Positions 18,463 to 28,522 are shown, counted from the first letter of the stretch. The stretch: 64,000 bases of DNA from Nostoc sp. UHCC 0926 (GCF_028623165.1 NZ_CP117768.1:4092001-4156000); one strand, 5' to 3'. Notes: generated by a model not told the origin, from the letters alone. Translations and numbers: made by a program.

Positions 18463-18734
18463 AGTACAGATTTGCAGAAAATTGTAGCGTTTTTAAATGC
18501 AGAGGGACGCATTGGCATTGTAGGGGGACGCATTGGCATTGCAGAGGGACGCATTGGCATTGCAGAGAGACGCATTGGCATTGCAGAGAGACGCATTGGC
18601 ATTGCAGAGAGACGCATTGGCATTGTAGAGGGACGCATTGGCATTGTAGAGGGACGCATTGGCATTGCCAAATTTAATTCGCTACGAATTAATGAAATGC
18701 TGTACTTAGTACAGATTTGTAGAAAATAGTGGCG
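18463..18734 (+). repeat. 21-bp minisatellite, 8 units, flanked by 27-bp direct repeats
   Basis: Eight near-identical 21-base units (consensus GGACGCATTGGCATTGCAGA plus G) run head to tail from 18505 to 18672. Variation is limited to G/A at the first position and CA/TA near the end. The array is bracketed by a 27-base direct repeat (18463-18489 and 18708-18734) with three mismatches. The unit length is a multiple of three, so open frames appear on both strands, but these are low-complexity by-products. It lies in a gene-free stretch of about 590 bases between a small gene and glucokinase. Confidence 0.9.
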
Positions 18735-18885
18735 AATTGAGGGTTGAAATTTAAACGCAGAGGTAAGCGCAGAGGATACGTGAAGGTTTGCTAGGTGGCT
18801 ATTTTATTTGCTACGAACTTGTGCAAAGCTGTACTACGATGCTTGTTAAAGTCGAAAATTTGCGGCTTGGTGTGAGGATTTTAAA

Positions 18886-19782
18886 GTGGTGAGTTCTCAA
18901 GTAATTGGTATTGATGTGGGGGGAACAGCTATTAAGCTGGGGCGTTTTGCAGCTGATGGTACTTGTCTGCAATCTTTGACTGTGACATCTCCCCAACCAA
19001 CAACACCAGAGGCTGTGCTGGCGCTGATCGTAGATGCGATCGCCCAAATTGATCCAGATAATCAAACTGTTGCTATTGGTGTCGGGACTCCTGGCCCATC
19101 TGATGCAACCGGACGCATTGCCAAAATTGCGATTAACTTGCCTGGATGGCGCGATGTGCCTTTAGCAGACTGGCTAGAAGCTAAAACTGGCAAACCTACT
19201 GCGATCGCTAACGATGCTAATTGCGCTCTTTTGGGAGAAGCTTGGCTGGGAGCCGGTCGCCACTTTCAAAATCTGATTCTGCTCACTTTAGGAACTGGGG
19301 TTGGTGGCGCAATTATCCTTGATGGCAAACTATTTATTGGACATCAAGGAGCTGCTGGGGAATTGGGTTTAATTTCATTAAATCCTGATGGCCCAATTTG
19401 TAATAGTGGCAATCGAGGCTCTTTGGAACAATATGCCTGTGCTACTGCAATTCGCCGCCGCGCTCTCAAAGAACCCATCGAATTGGGTGTTCTTGCCCAA
19501 CAAGGAGATCCCACAGCATTGACTTTTTGGGAAGAATATGGTAGCAATTTGGGAATTGGTTTGACAAGTTTGATTTATGTCCTCACACCGCAAGCGATCG
19601 TGATTGGTGGTGGGATCAGTGGCAGCTTTGAGTTTTTCTTCCCAGCAGTGAAGGCAGAAATTGAGAAGCGAGTTCAGCCTTTATCACGAGAAGGTTTACA
19701 GATATTGCCAGCAGAGTTAGGCAATTTTGCTGGGATAGTAGGTGCAGCAAAGTTGGCATGGCAAAACTATTCAGGGTTTTAG
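18886..19782 (+). CDS. glk: ROK-family glucokinase
   Basis: A 298-residue ROK sugar kinase beginning at a GTG. The ATP loop IGIDVGGTAIKLGRF is at residues about 7-21, GVGTPGPSD and NDANCALLGEAWLGAG (catalytic aspartate in NDAN) follow, and LTLGTGVGGAIILDG is the second phosphate loop. It phosphorylates glucose in the cytosol. The ROK zinc motif C-x-C-G-x-x-G-C is changed: here it reads ICNSGNRGSLEQ, so two of the three cysteines are serine, which may reduce or remove zinc binding. The next (broken) gene starts 3 bases after the stop. Confidence 0.88.
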   Translation: MVSSQVIGIDVGGTAIKLGRFAADGTCLQSLTVTSPQPTTPEAVLALIVDAIAQIDPDNQTVAIGVGTPGPSDATGRIAKIAINLPGWRDVPLADWLEAKTGKPTAIANDANCALLGEAWLGAGRHFQNLILLTLGTGVGGAIILDGKLFIGHQGAAGELGLISLNPDGPICNSGNRGSLEQYACATAIRRRALKEPIELGVLAQQGDPTALTFWEEYGSNLGIGLTSLIYVLTPQAIVIGGGISGSFEFFFPAVKAEIEKRVQPLSREGLQILPAELGNFAGIVGAAKLAWQNYSGF

Positions 19783-19785
19783 ATT

Positions 19786-20425
19786 ATGGTTCAAAAAATC
19801 CCAGCTAGAGACATCAGTCTTTACGAATTAGAAGAAAAATTTGGTTTGCAACTTGCCACAGACACCAACTTTTTTACAGAATGGACAGAAAATTTACCAA
19901 CTCTGACTGATGGTGAAAAGCAAGCGATCGCGCGAGTAAAAAGCAACTATTTAAACTTGAATAAGCATCGTCTGATGTCAGAAGAGGCGGTAAAGATGGT
20001 ACGTACTGTCTCCTTTACTCGATTTAGCTGGGTTTTATCAACTTCCTTTTGAGATTGAAACCGAGACTTCTGTTGAGATTTCTGCTGAAGACGAGAGCTT
20101 TATCGTTAAAGGAAACATTGATGTTCTTGTCATCCAAAAACATTTTTGGGTACTTGTCATCGAATCTAAAAGCAGTAAATTTGATGTGATGACAGCCCTA
20201 CCTCAAGCACTAGCTTATATGCTTGATCGTCCAAATCCTGCACAACCGACTTTTGGTTTACTAATCAACGGTAGGGAATTTGTTTTTGTCAAATTGATTC
20301 AACAAGAACATCCGTGGTATGCACGGTCTTATGCGCTCTCAATTGAACGTGATTCAGAACTACACCAAGTACTTAGTATATTGAAGCGCCTTGGAGAATT
20401 AATCGTGCTTTTACCCCCTGAATGA
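19786..20425 (+). pseudogene. Frameshifted restriction-endonuclease-like protein
   Basis: Two frames make one protein. The first starts MVQKIPARDISLYELEEKFG and runs to KMV at about 20000; the second continues VLSPLLDLAGFYQLPFEIET through VLVIESKSS and ends ELIVLLPPE at 20425. The join is at GTACGTAC (about 19997-20004), where a four-base duplication (or one extra base) breaks the frame; removing it restores a single product of about 211 residues. The family resembles cyanobacterial hypothetical proteins with a type I restriction R-subunit-like nuclease core (IDVLVIQ...VIESKS). Either a pseudogene or a sequencing error. Confidence 0.72.
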
Positions 20426-20486
20426 CCAAATTGTGAACCATAACCTGACCAAAAGTTAAGGCCATCTCAAGGGTTCTAGCCAAAAC
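20421..20486. repeat. Direct repeat, copy 1
   Basis: About 65 bases starting AATGACCAAATTGTGAACCA recur at 21041-21105 with a few mismatches and single-base gaps. The similarity even reaches back into the last codons of the broken gene (TTTTACCCCCTGAATGA versus TTTATCTCCTAAATGA), so copy 2 looks like a decayed duplicate of this gene's 3' end and downstream flank. Confidence 0.75.
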
Positions 20487-20683
20487 GGAACATCAAATTT
20501 TGGATCAAAAACTTGAGAGAGTGCCTTGTTGATCGTGTCTTGAGAACGACCAGAAATGATGACGCGATACCCTTCACTGCTGAGTACCTGTGCAGTTGCC
20601 AGCCCCATACCTGATGTCCCACCAATTACAACAACGGTTCGCTCACAATCAAATTTCCTCTTTTTCAAGAAAAACTCTGTCAT
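20456..20683 (-). pseudogene. Short-chain dehydrogenase fragment
   Basis: A 75-residue fragment holding only the N-terminal Rossmann segment of an SDR: ERTVVVIGGTSGMGLATAQV with the TGxxxGxG-type loop (GGTSGMG) and VIISGRSQDTI. Full SDRs are about 240 residues and need the YxxxK site, which is absent. The coding sequence runs into the direct repeat at about 20486, which suggests truncation by a rearrangement there. Confidence 0.7.
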
Positions 20684-21209
20684 TCAGCTTGATCTCGAAC
20701 ACCAGCAGATAGCCTTCAAACTACCGTCTCAACCGATCTCCAAGACTGTCGGCATTTTATCAAAAATCACAGGAGTTTCGATATTGTTCTCTACGTTGTG
20801 TTCTCCTTGAAGTAACTCAAATCTCTTGTCTATGCTTGAGATCAAACCCTTGCGTATTCAGACAAAATCAAAATTAACTGTAAAATCCACATTTCACGCT
20901 TCAAAATGTAATATTTGAATACTTCAATAACTCTTACGCAAAATCATTTATATTATTAAGTATTAATATTGATCCTTTATAGGCTTTTGGCGTAGGCGTT
21001 GCCCTGAAACCCTATTCTCTAAGTGTGCCTTTATCTCCTAAATGACCAAATTGTGAACCATAGCCTGACCAAAAGTTAACCAATCTCAAGGTTATAGCCA
21101 AACGCCACTTAGTAATTCCAGTACTGATCAAAATACGATAACCTACGACACATAAGAGCAAACAGATCCCAGCAGTAACAAAAAGTTGGGCAGACCTTAC
21201 TTATTAATA
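20684..21209. other. Gene-free region with second direct repeat
   Basis: No convincing gene. It contains the second copy of the direct repeat (21041-21105) and a GGCGTAGGCGTTGCC repeat core near 20990-21003 of the kind scattered through Nostoc genomes. Otherwise AT-rich and featureless to me. Confidence 0.5.
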
Positions 21210-21632
21210 CTAAGACAAAGAATATCCTGTTACTTTCTTAACGTATTTCACAACTTTTTCATAAGATTCAGGATTACTTACAGGGTTGATGATAATAGGA
21301 ATAGTGCCATCTGGCAACCAAAAAGTTATCCTGCCGTTCGGTTCATGACAAAAGGAACTGATGCAGTTGAGATTAATTACATATTCATTTTTTTCGTAAA
21401 TAATTTTCACCCAGTGGGCATGATCTAATTCCAACGCCGTCACACATTGTAAATAATCGAGAATCTTTTGATAATCTTCCAAGTTACTTTGCGGGTTAAT
21501 TACTACTGGAATTGCACTATCGGGTAACCAAAAAGTAACCCTGCCATTCAGTTCATAACAAAAAGCATGGACACGCTCAAAATTCACCACATATTCTTTC
21601 CTCTCGTAAAGGATTCTCATCCAGTACGCCAC
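21210..21632 (-). CDS. Hypothetical protein made of two 70-residue repeats
   Basis: A 140-residue protein that splits exactly into two homologous halves: residues 1-70 (WMRILYERKEYVVNF, GRVTFWLPDSAIPVVINPQS) and 71-140 (WVKIIYEKNEYVINL, GRITFWLPDGTIPIIINPVS). The halves share well over half their residues and the FCxExNGRxTFWLPD core. Mostly beta-strand by eye, with no membrane segment or signal. I do not recognise a named family. Intact frame across a tandem duplication argues that it is expressed. It lies downstream of pyrG on the same strand, about 125 bases away. Confidence 0.7.
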   Translation of the reverse strand: MAYWMRILYERKEYVVNFERVHAFCYELNGRVTFWLPDSAIPVVINPQSNLEDYQKILDYLQCVTALELDHAHWVKIIYEKNEYVINLNCISSFCHEPNGRITFWLPDGTIPIIINPVSNPESYEKVVKYVKKVTGYSLS

Positions 21633-21757
21633 AACATCTCCTCAAGTCCGAAATTTACGAATGATGCACCCTGTATGTCCAAATCTACTGAAGCCTTAAG
21701 TTAATCTTGCTATGCACGAATTCAAAATTAAAAAAAATAATTATGAATTATGAATTT

Positions 21758-23419
<1,662 letters not shown>

Positions 23420-23480
23420 CTAAAAATACATCCCGTCATTGTGCCACAGTTGTTGTGGTGTAATCTTCTGTGATTTTGTC

Positions 23481-25235
23481 GTGAAAAACCTCTTAGGATT
23501 AGTAATATTAGGCTGTATTCTCACATCCTCCGTAGCGTTGGCCGAGTCATCTCTTATAGTCATTTTTCCCCAAACAAACTACCAGACAAGTGCCCAAAAA
23601 ATCTTTTTTCTGGGCACTGCACCACCAGATGGTCAGGTTTTGATCAATAGTAAGCCAATTACCCGCAGCAAGGCTGGTCATTTTTCCCCTAGTTTCCCCT
23701 TGCAGTTGGGGGAGAATCTTTTTACTGTGCGTCACGACAATCAAGAACTCCAGATTAAAGTGACAAGGCTTACCACTGTACCTGAGTTACCACAGGGGTT
23801 AGCCTTTGCTAAAGATTCCCTGACTCCTGCATCTGACATTGCCAGATTACCAGGAGAACTAATTTGTTTTAGCGCGATCGCACCCCCCAATGCCAGTGTA
23901 TCTGTCAACCTGGCTAATCAAACTATTGCCCTTTCACCCCAACCTCAACAGGCACAACTACCAAGTAATTTGGCAGCTCTGACAGGGCAAAATCAGCCTC
24001 ATGCCCACTCTAGCGTAGGCAATTATAAAGGTTGCACCACAGTGGCAACAGCCGCCGATCTGGGACAACCTCAGTTTCAACTGACGCTCAATGGCAAGAC
24101 GAGAACTCAACCAGGATCTGGTAAAATTCAAATCCTCTCAAGAGCACAGTTGCCAGTTTCTGAGGTGATAGTAGATTCAGGCGTTGCTCGGACTGGCCCG
24201 AGTACCGATTATTCTCGACTCACACCACTGCCCAAAGGCACACGCGCAACAGTAACAGGTAGGGAAGGTGAATGGTTGCGCCTAGACTATGGCGCTTGGA
24301 TTAATAGTCAGGAAACCCGCATTCTACCTGGTGCAATTCCGCCACAAACAATAATTCGCAGTGTCGGATACCGTCAACTCCCTGATGCGACAGAGATAGT
24401 TTTCCCCTTGCAAGTCCCCGTACCTGTGAGCGTACAACAAAGTGAGCAAGCTCTCGCTCTCACTCTCTACAATACTACTGCCCAAACGGACATAATTCGC
24501 CTGGACGATGACCCCCTAATTTCTCGCCTAGACTGGCAACAGGTGGCTCCAGAACAAGTAAAATACACCTTCAACCTCAAAAAAGCTCAACAGTGGGGAT
24601 ATAAGCTAAGATACGACGGTACAACCCTGGTTTTGGCTTTGCGTCATCCGCCTAAAATCGGGAACACAAGACACAAGCCTTTAGCTAATTTCAAGATTGT
24701 ACTCGATCCAGGGCATGGCGGTAAAGAATCGGGTGCCAGTGGCCCAACTGGATATTTAGAAAAAGATGTCAATTTGGTGGTATCTAAGTTGCTGCGCGAC
24801 GAATTGGTGAAGGAAGGAGCAACGGTGGTAATGACGCGGGAGGATGATAAGGAGGTTTCCCTAGCAGAACGTCAGGCAATTATCAGTCAAGAAGAACCAT
24901 GCATCGCTCTTTCTATACATCACAATTCACTACCCGATGATGGCGATGCCGAAAAAACCAAGGGATTCGCCGCTTTTTGGTATCAACCTCAAGCCCACAA
25001 TCTCGCAATGTTTTTACACAACTATGTAATCAAAAAACTCGGCAGACCTGACTATGGTGTGTTTTGGGATAACCTGGCGCTGACACGTCCAACGGCTGCG
25101 CCATCAGTGTTGCTGGAATTGGGTTTTATGAGCAATCCTGATGAATTTGAGCAGGTAGTGAACCCAGAGGAACAGAAGAAGATAGCAAATGCGATCGCTC
25201 AGGGAATTACTGAGTGGTTTATGAGTGTTAGATAA
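23481..25235 (+). CDS. amiC: N-acetylmuramoyl-L-alanine amidase (Amidase_3)
   Basis: A cell-wall amidase of 584 residues if started at the GTG 23481, which opens directly into a signal peptide (KNLLGLVILGCILTSSVALA) ending in an ALA/E cleavage site; an in-frame ATG at 23439 would put 14 cysteine-rich residues before it. The middle has an SH3-like segment (ARTGPSTDYSRLTPLPKGTR) and an AMIN-like beta region. The C-terminal Amidase_3 domain has all zinc/catalytic residues: DPGHGG, GYLEKD, SIHHN and LELGF. It cleaves septal peptidoglycan in the periplasm; filamentous cyanobacteria use such enzymes for nanopore drilling and cell-cell communication (known for AmiC; identity here inferred). Confidence 0.9.
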   Translation: MKNLLGLVILGCILTSSVALAESSLIVIFPQTNYQTSAQKIFFLGTAPPDGQVLINSKPITRSKAGHFSPSFPLQLGENLFTVRHDNQELQIKVTRLTTVPELPQGLAFAKDSLTPASDIARLPGELICFSAIAPPNASVSVNLANQTIALSPQPQQAQLPSNLAALTGQNQPHAHSSVGNYKGCTTVATAADLGQPQFQLTLNGKTRTQPGSGKIQILSRAQLPVSEVIVDSGVARTGPSTDYSRLTPLPKGTRATVTGREGEWLRLDYGAWINSQETRILPGAIPPQTIIRSVGYRQLPDATEIVFPLQVPVPVSVQQSEQALALTLYNTTAQTDIIRLDDDPLISRLDWQQVAPEQVKYTFNLKKAQQWGYKLRYDGTTLVLALRHPPKIGNTRHKPLANFKIVLDPGHGGKESGASGPTGYLEKDVNLVVSKLLRDELVKEGATVVMTREDDKEVSLAERQAIISQEEPCIALSIHHNSLPDDGDAEKTKGFAAFWYQPQAHNLAMFLHNYVIKKLGRPDYGVFWDNLALTRPTAAPSVLLELGFMSNPDEFEQVVNPEEQKKIANAIAQGITEWFMSVR

Positions 25236-25516
25236 ATTTGGAGGTACAACTAGTGTTGTGCCCTCCTTGTATTTGGTGGAGTGCGATGTCTGACGACAAG
25301 GCTAGCGCCAACGCTCTTTTTTAGCTAGTTACTGCTCAATGTTGCGATCGGTCTTTGTTCAAGCTTTTTGACTATGACCATAGCATGATTGTTAAGAGCT
25401 GCTTTGAGGCGATCACTCTCCCAACTCCTACAGAATCAAGCATTGCTCTCTAACCTTTGTAGCTTCTGCTCTACAATGAAGTGAAGAATCTAGCAGCTTA
25501 AACAGGGGATTTATTT
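25236..25516. other. Gene-free spacer
   Basis: About 280 bases between the amidase and the small gene pair. I see only an imperfect repeat core (GACGACAAGGCTAGCGCC near 25292) and a likely promoter and leader for the downstream pair. No coding sequence recognised. Confidence 0.35.
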
Positions 25517-25789
25517 ATGTCCCACCCTACGCTCAGTAGCCAAGAAGTCGCCCGACGTGGAAAGGAACTCTATCAAAAAAGTATCCGTGCGAAAGTTGAG
25601 ACACAAGAGAACATTGGCAAAATTATCTCGATTAATGTTGAAACAGGAGATTACGAAATTGGTGATGATTTAGTCGAAACGAGTCTTCGATTACGATCCA
25701 AGCAAACCGATGCAGCACTTTGGGGAGAAAGAATTGGTTTTGATGCCGTTTATGCAGTTGGTGGTACATTACTCAGGACGGCACAGTGA
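25517..25789 (+). CDS. Small hypothetical protein paired with protease (antitoxin-like)
   Basis: A 90-residue soluble protein starting MSHPTLSSQEVARRGKELYQ with charged helices and the segment GKIISINVETGDYEIGDD, followed by LRLRSKQTDAALWGERIGFD and a YAVGG tail. Cyanobacteria often encode this type just upstream of a small aspartic-protease-like gene. It overlaps the next gene by four bases (GTGA), so translation is coupled. An AGGGGA ribosome site precedes the ATG by 8 bases. Function unknown; antitoxin-like pairing is inference from arrangement only. Confidence 0.7.
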   Translation: MSHPTLSSQEVARRGKELYQKSIRAKVETQENIGKIISINVETGDYEIGDDLVETSLRLRSKQTDAALWGERIGFDAVYAVGGTLLRTAQ

Positions 25790-26154
25790 TACACGGGACT
25801 GTAGTTGGACTTCAGGCAAGAATGAGTCTGATTATTCTTCCCCCAGAACGTTCAGCTGTAGAAATAGAATGTGTTATTGATACAGGGTTTGAAGGGTTCT
25901 TAACCTTGCCGCCTTCTGTTATTGCTGCTCTTGGCTTGCCCTACCTCATCAACATCAACGCAAACCTCGCTAACAATTCCAGTGTCGAAACCGATGTTTA
26001 TTTGGCAACAGTTGTATGGAATGGTGTAGAGCGTAATATTGCAGCGCTAGCAATGGGTCGTCGTCCACTTATTGGAACTGCCCTGCTTGAAGATTATCAT
26101 CTCAGTATAGATTTTTGTGAGAGTGGTACGGTTCTGGTGGATGAAATTCTATAA
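25786..26154 (+). CDS. Clan AA (retropepsin-like) aspartic protease
   Basis: A 122-residue protein starting at GTG 25786. It has the retroviral-type active site in VIDTGFEGFLTLPPSVIAAL (DTGFEG; the family norm is DTGA/DTGF) and the second conserved segment RRPLIGTALLEDYHLSIDF, which corresponds to the hydrophobic-hydrophobic-Gly motif before the terminal strand. Single-domain members act as dimers. It is encoded with the preceding 90-residue protein as a two-gene unit. Substrates are unknown. Confidence 0.82.
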   Translation: MIHGTVVGLQARMSLIILPPERSAVEIECVIDTGFEGFLTLPPSVIAALGLPYLININANLANNSSVETDVYLATVVWNGVERNIAALAMGRRPLIGTALLEDYHLSIDFCESGTVLVDEIL

Positions 26155-26350
26155 CCTTCAGCAAGAAGTTTGTAGTAGCGAGGCAGCATAACAATTTTTC
26201 TGCATTACGTTCCTTTGCTTCATACCAAAGCATGGTATTACCTTATTTTCTTATGGTTCCCATTTGAACGCAGATGCGATCGCCCAAGATGCATAAAAAT
26301 ATATCACTATTTTATAAGTAGGGGGAGCAGAGGAGCACAGGGGAAATAAC

Positions 26351-26378
26351 CAATGCCCAATGCCCAATGCCCAATGCC
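26351..26378 (+). repeat. Heptanucleotide short tandem repeat (CAATGCC x4)
   Basis: Four perfect copies of CAATGCC run head to tail, preceded by a GGGGAGCAGAGGAGCACAGGGG tract. This is the classic cyanobacterial STRR type. It sits just past the 3' end of the pentapeptide-repeat gene (minus strand) in a 250-base gene-free gap that shows nothing else convincing. Confidence 0.85.
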
Positions 26379-26404
26379 CCTACCAAATGTACAGGTAGAA
26401 AATA

Positions 26405-26947
26405 CTAAGGACAAAACAACGTGTCACGTGTATCTCGTCCTGTAATGGGATTAGTTCCTTTGGCAAGTTTGCACAATTTTTTTTGCTCATCGGAACGCAG
26501 CAGCGCATCGGTAAAATCTGCTCCGTCAATGATTGCACCATCAAATCTGGCGTTAGCAGCAAAAGCACCCTCCAACAATGCATTTGTCAAATTTGCTCTA
26601 ACTAAACGAGCCGAGTCTAAAGTGGCATTTCTCAAATCAGATCCCTCCAAATTTGCAGACTCCAAATTTGCTGCGAAGAAACTGACACCGCGCAAATTAG
26701 CGTGGCTGAAGTTACTCTGGCGGAGATTAGCTTTGGTAAAGCTGGAGTCTGTTAAATCACGTCCTGAGAAATCAGCCTCGACCAAAATTTCTTTATTATA
26801 TTCGAGTGCCAAAGCTGTTGGAGCAAAACCGACCGTTGCAGTGATGCCTACAATTCCCCACAGGAATAAGCTGAGTATGATTGCCCAAATCCGGGCGCTT
26901 AACTTATAATTCATGTTATTTTTAGCCAATGGCGAACCCTCCTCCAT
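26405..26947 (-). CDS. Exported pentapeptide-repeat protein (thylakoid-lumen type)
   Basis: A 180-residue protein, or 169 if started at the ATG for MNYKLSARIWAIILSLFLWG. A signal peptide ends near APTALALE. About fifteen A(D/N)Lxx pentapeptide units follow (ADFSGRDLTDSSFTKANLRQ; NLESANLEGSDLRNATLDSA), forming a right-handed beta-helix, and a C-terminal cysteine pair (KKLCKLAKG, TLFCP) probably closes a disulfide. This layout matches cyanobacterial/chloroplast lumenal pentapeptide proteins. A GGAGG near the upper start sits inside the coding extension, so a TTG start at residue 7 with GGAGGG upstream is also possible. Function unknown. Confidence 0.83.
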   Translation of the reverse strand: MEEGSPLAKNNMNYKLSARIWAIILSLFLWGIVGITATVGFAPTALALEYNKEILVEADFSGRDLTDSSFTKANLRQSNFSHANLRGVSFFAANLESANLEGSDLRNATLDSARLVRANLTNALLEGAFAANARFDGAIIDGADFTDALLRSDEQKKLCKLAKGTNPITGRDTRDTLFCP

Positions 26948-27327
26948 CTCATTATCCCGATAGTTGTCTAACGAGACGTTGACTTATTAGCTTGCCGTTT
27001 GCGTGTAGATTATCACAAATAGTGTAAAGATCCCCCCTAACCCATGCCAATTGACACCAGTCCGCTCAAGTCGCCAGACCCCGCCCACGCGGCTGGCTCC
27101 TCCACTTGGGGAGACCCCTTCGCGTAGCGTCTCGAAAAGAAGACCCTATTAGCTTTCCTTAAAAAAGGGGAAAATAAATCAAAGTCCCCTTTTTTAAGGA
27201 GGATTTAGGAGGATATACAAATCTTTCATACATCACAAACAACTTTTCAAACATCCTCTAACAGTTAAACAGCATCATTGGGCTTGAGTCAGAGATGTTA
27301 GCGCAAAAATCCTTTAAAAATATTTTT
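26948..27327. repeat. Gene-free region with Nostoc-type dispersed repeats
   Basis: About 380 bases without a gene. It contains the repeat family with CCGCCCACGCGGCTGG, a hairpin-capable GGGGAGACCCC near 27110-27120 followed by TTCGCGTAGCGTCTCG, and a CCCCTTTTTTAAGGAGG segment. These are multi-copy elements in such genomes rather than regulatory sites I can name. Confidence 0.5.
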
Positions 27328-27842
27328 ATGAATACTAATTCAAGCTCATCCGACGATTTGAATATTGCCTTGGCACGACTTCAGGCTATTCAGTGGGATA
27401 CGCTGGGAATGGGGAGAAAGACGAAACACTTACAGAACTGATGTTAGAATTTCTGTCGCGGGTAAGACAATGGGCAAAGTTTTTGCAGAGCGAACAGAAG
27501 CATATTTTTCAAAATCTTGCTCTCCAGATTCGCCCTGACATGCAACTCCCGTCTCCCCTAATGCAATGGCTGGAGGAGTTATGCAACAGCGAGCGGATAC
27601 CCCTAGTACGTGGCAGAAGCTATGTTGCTTTAGGGGTAATAAATTACTTATTTTGGTGTCGTCTACGGGAATTTAATGCAGTCCCTGCGAATGGTCTTCC
27701 TGACCCTTATGAGCCGTTGATCACCTTTCTGGAATGCGGTGGTGGCATATATGTCGAGCATCACTCTTTTATGGATATTTACCCCAATTATGTTCACTTC
27801 ATTTTGACTGTTGGGAATACTACGCCATTCAGGGAAGAATAA
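27328..27842 (+). pseudogene. Hypothetical protein, probably frameshifted near its start
   Basis: A 149-codon frame from 27393 starts in odd sequence (MGYAGN) but continues in clearly protein-like sequence (GEKDETLTELMLEFLSRVRQ ... GGGIYVEHHSFMDIYPNYVH). An overlapping frame from ATG 27328 reads MNTNSSSSDDLNIALARLQA then IQWDTLG before ending within 60 bases. Joining the two at about 27400-27407 gives one protein of about 170 residues, so a one-base frameshift is likely. Alternatively the gene starts at 27393. I do not recognise the family; no membrane segments. Confidence 0.5.
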
Positions 27843-27900
27843 GCACATCATGGGAGTATAATTTCGGGTAACTGCTAGAAACTCTTCTTTTGCTGTTGAA

Positions 27901-28458
27901 TTGAGTAATCAAATAACCGAGAATACTAAAGTTTATATGCATTGTCCAAATAGTGGTGAATTAGGAGAAGACCTAGTAGCCCAATGGTTGCAATCTACAG
28001 GTTGGGTAATTCTCCATCGCCGCTTTTCTAGCCGCTGGGGAGAAATCGATATTATTGCCCAACATGATGGAAGTGCAGGGGAAGCTGGCGTTGCAGGGGA
28101 GCAGGAGAGCAGAAAAGCAGTAGGAGAACTCAGGACTCAGCACTCGATGCTGGCATTTGTTGAAGTCAAAACTCGCAGTTCAGGTAGTTGGGATGCAGGG
28201 GGAAGAAGCGCAATCACCCCACAAAAGCAAGCAAAAATCTGGCGGACAGCTGGAATATTCTTAGCCCAGTGCCCTGAGAAGGCAGATTATTCTTGCCGAT
28301 TTGATGTTGCTATTGTTTACTGTCAAAGGATATCAAAAAATTTGGCTGGGGTTACAGCAACTCAGGAAGCTCTAGCTACTTCATCAGCAGCCGGATATAA
28401 GTTTAAGCTGCAAGAATACATTCTGGCAGCTTTCGACTCTTCAATTGATAATGGTTAA
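27901..28458 (+). CDS. YraN family (UPF0102) endonuclease-like protein
   Basis: A 185-residue protein with the YraN core: GELGEDLVAQWLQSTGW, RRFSSRWGEIDIIAQHD, LAFVEVKTRSSGSWDAGG, and ITPQKQAKIWRTAGIFLAQ. The E-x-D...E-V-K residues are those of a Holliday-junction-resolvase-like PD-(D/E)XK fold. Usual length is about 120; here about 25 residues (SAGEAGVAGEQESRKAVGEL) interrupt the region between IIAQHDG and LAFVEVK and coincide with a low-complexity repeat in the DNA. The start is TTG 27901, or ATG 27937 (MHCPNSGELGED). Confidence 0.85.
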   Translation: MSNQITENTKVYMHCPNSGELGEDLVAQWLQSTGWVILHRRFSSRWGEIDIIAQHDGSAGEAGVAGEQESRKAVGELRTQHSMLAFVEVKTRSSGSWDAGGRSAITPQKQAKIWRTAGIFLAQCPEKADYSCRFDVAIVYCQRISKNLAGVTATQEALATSSAAGYKFKLQEYILAAFDSSIDNG

Positions 28459-28522
28459 TTGGTAATTGATAAAATATCTTGATTACCAATAATTTTGTAG
28501 CGGCGTTACAACCAAGATCGGA

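Noticed and set aside
18505..18672. Possible CRISPR array
   Set aside because: Units are contiguous with no spacers, and there are no cas genes.
18399..18729. Open frames on both strands across the 21-bp array (products of repeating RRIGIAE- or CRGTHWH-type units)
   Set aside because: They arise because the unit length is a multiple of three; no start context, no non-repetitive coding flank and no family.
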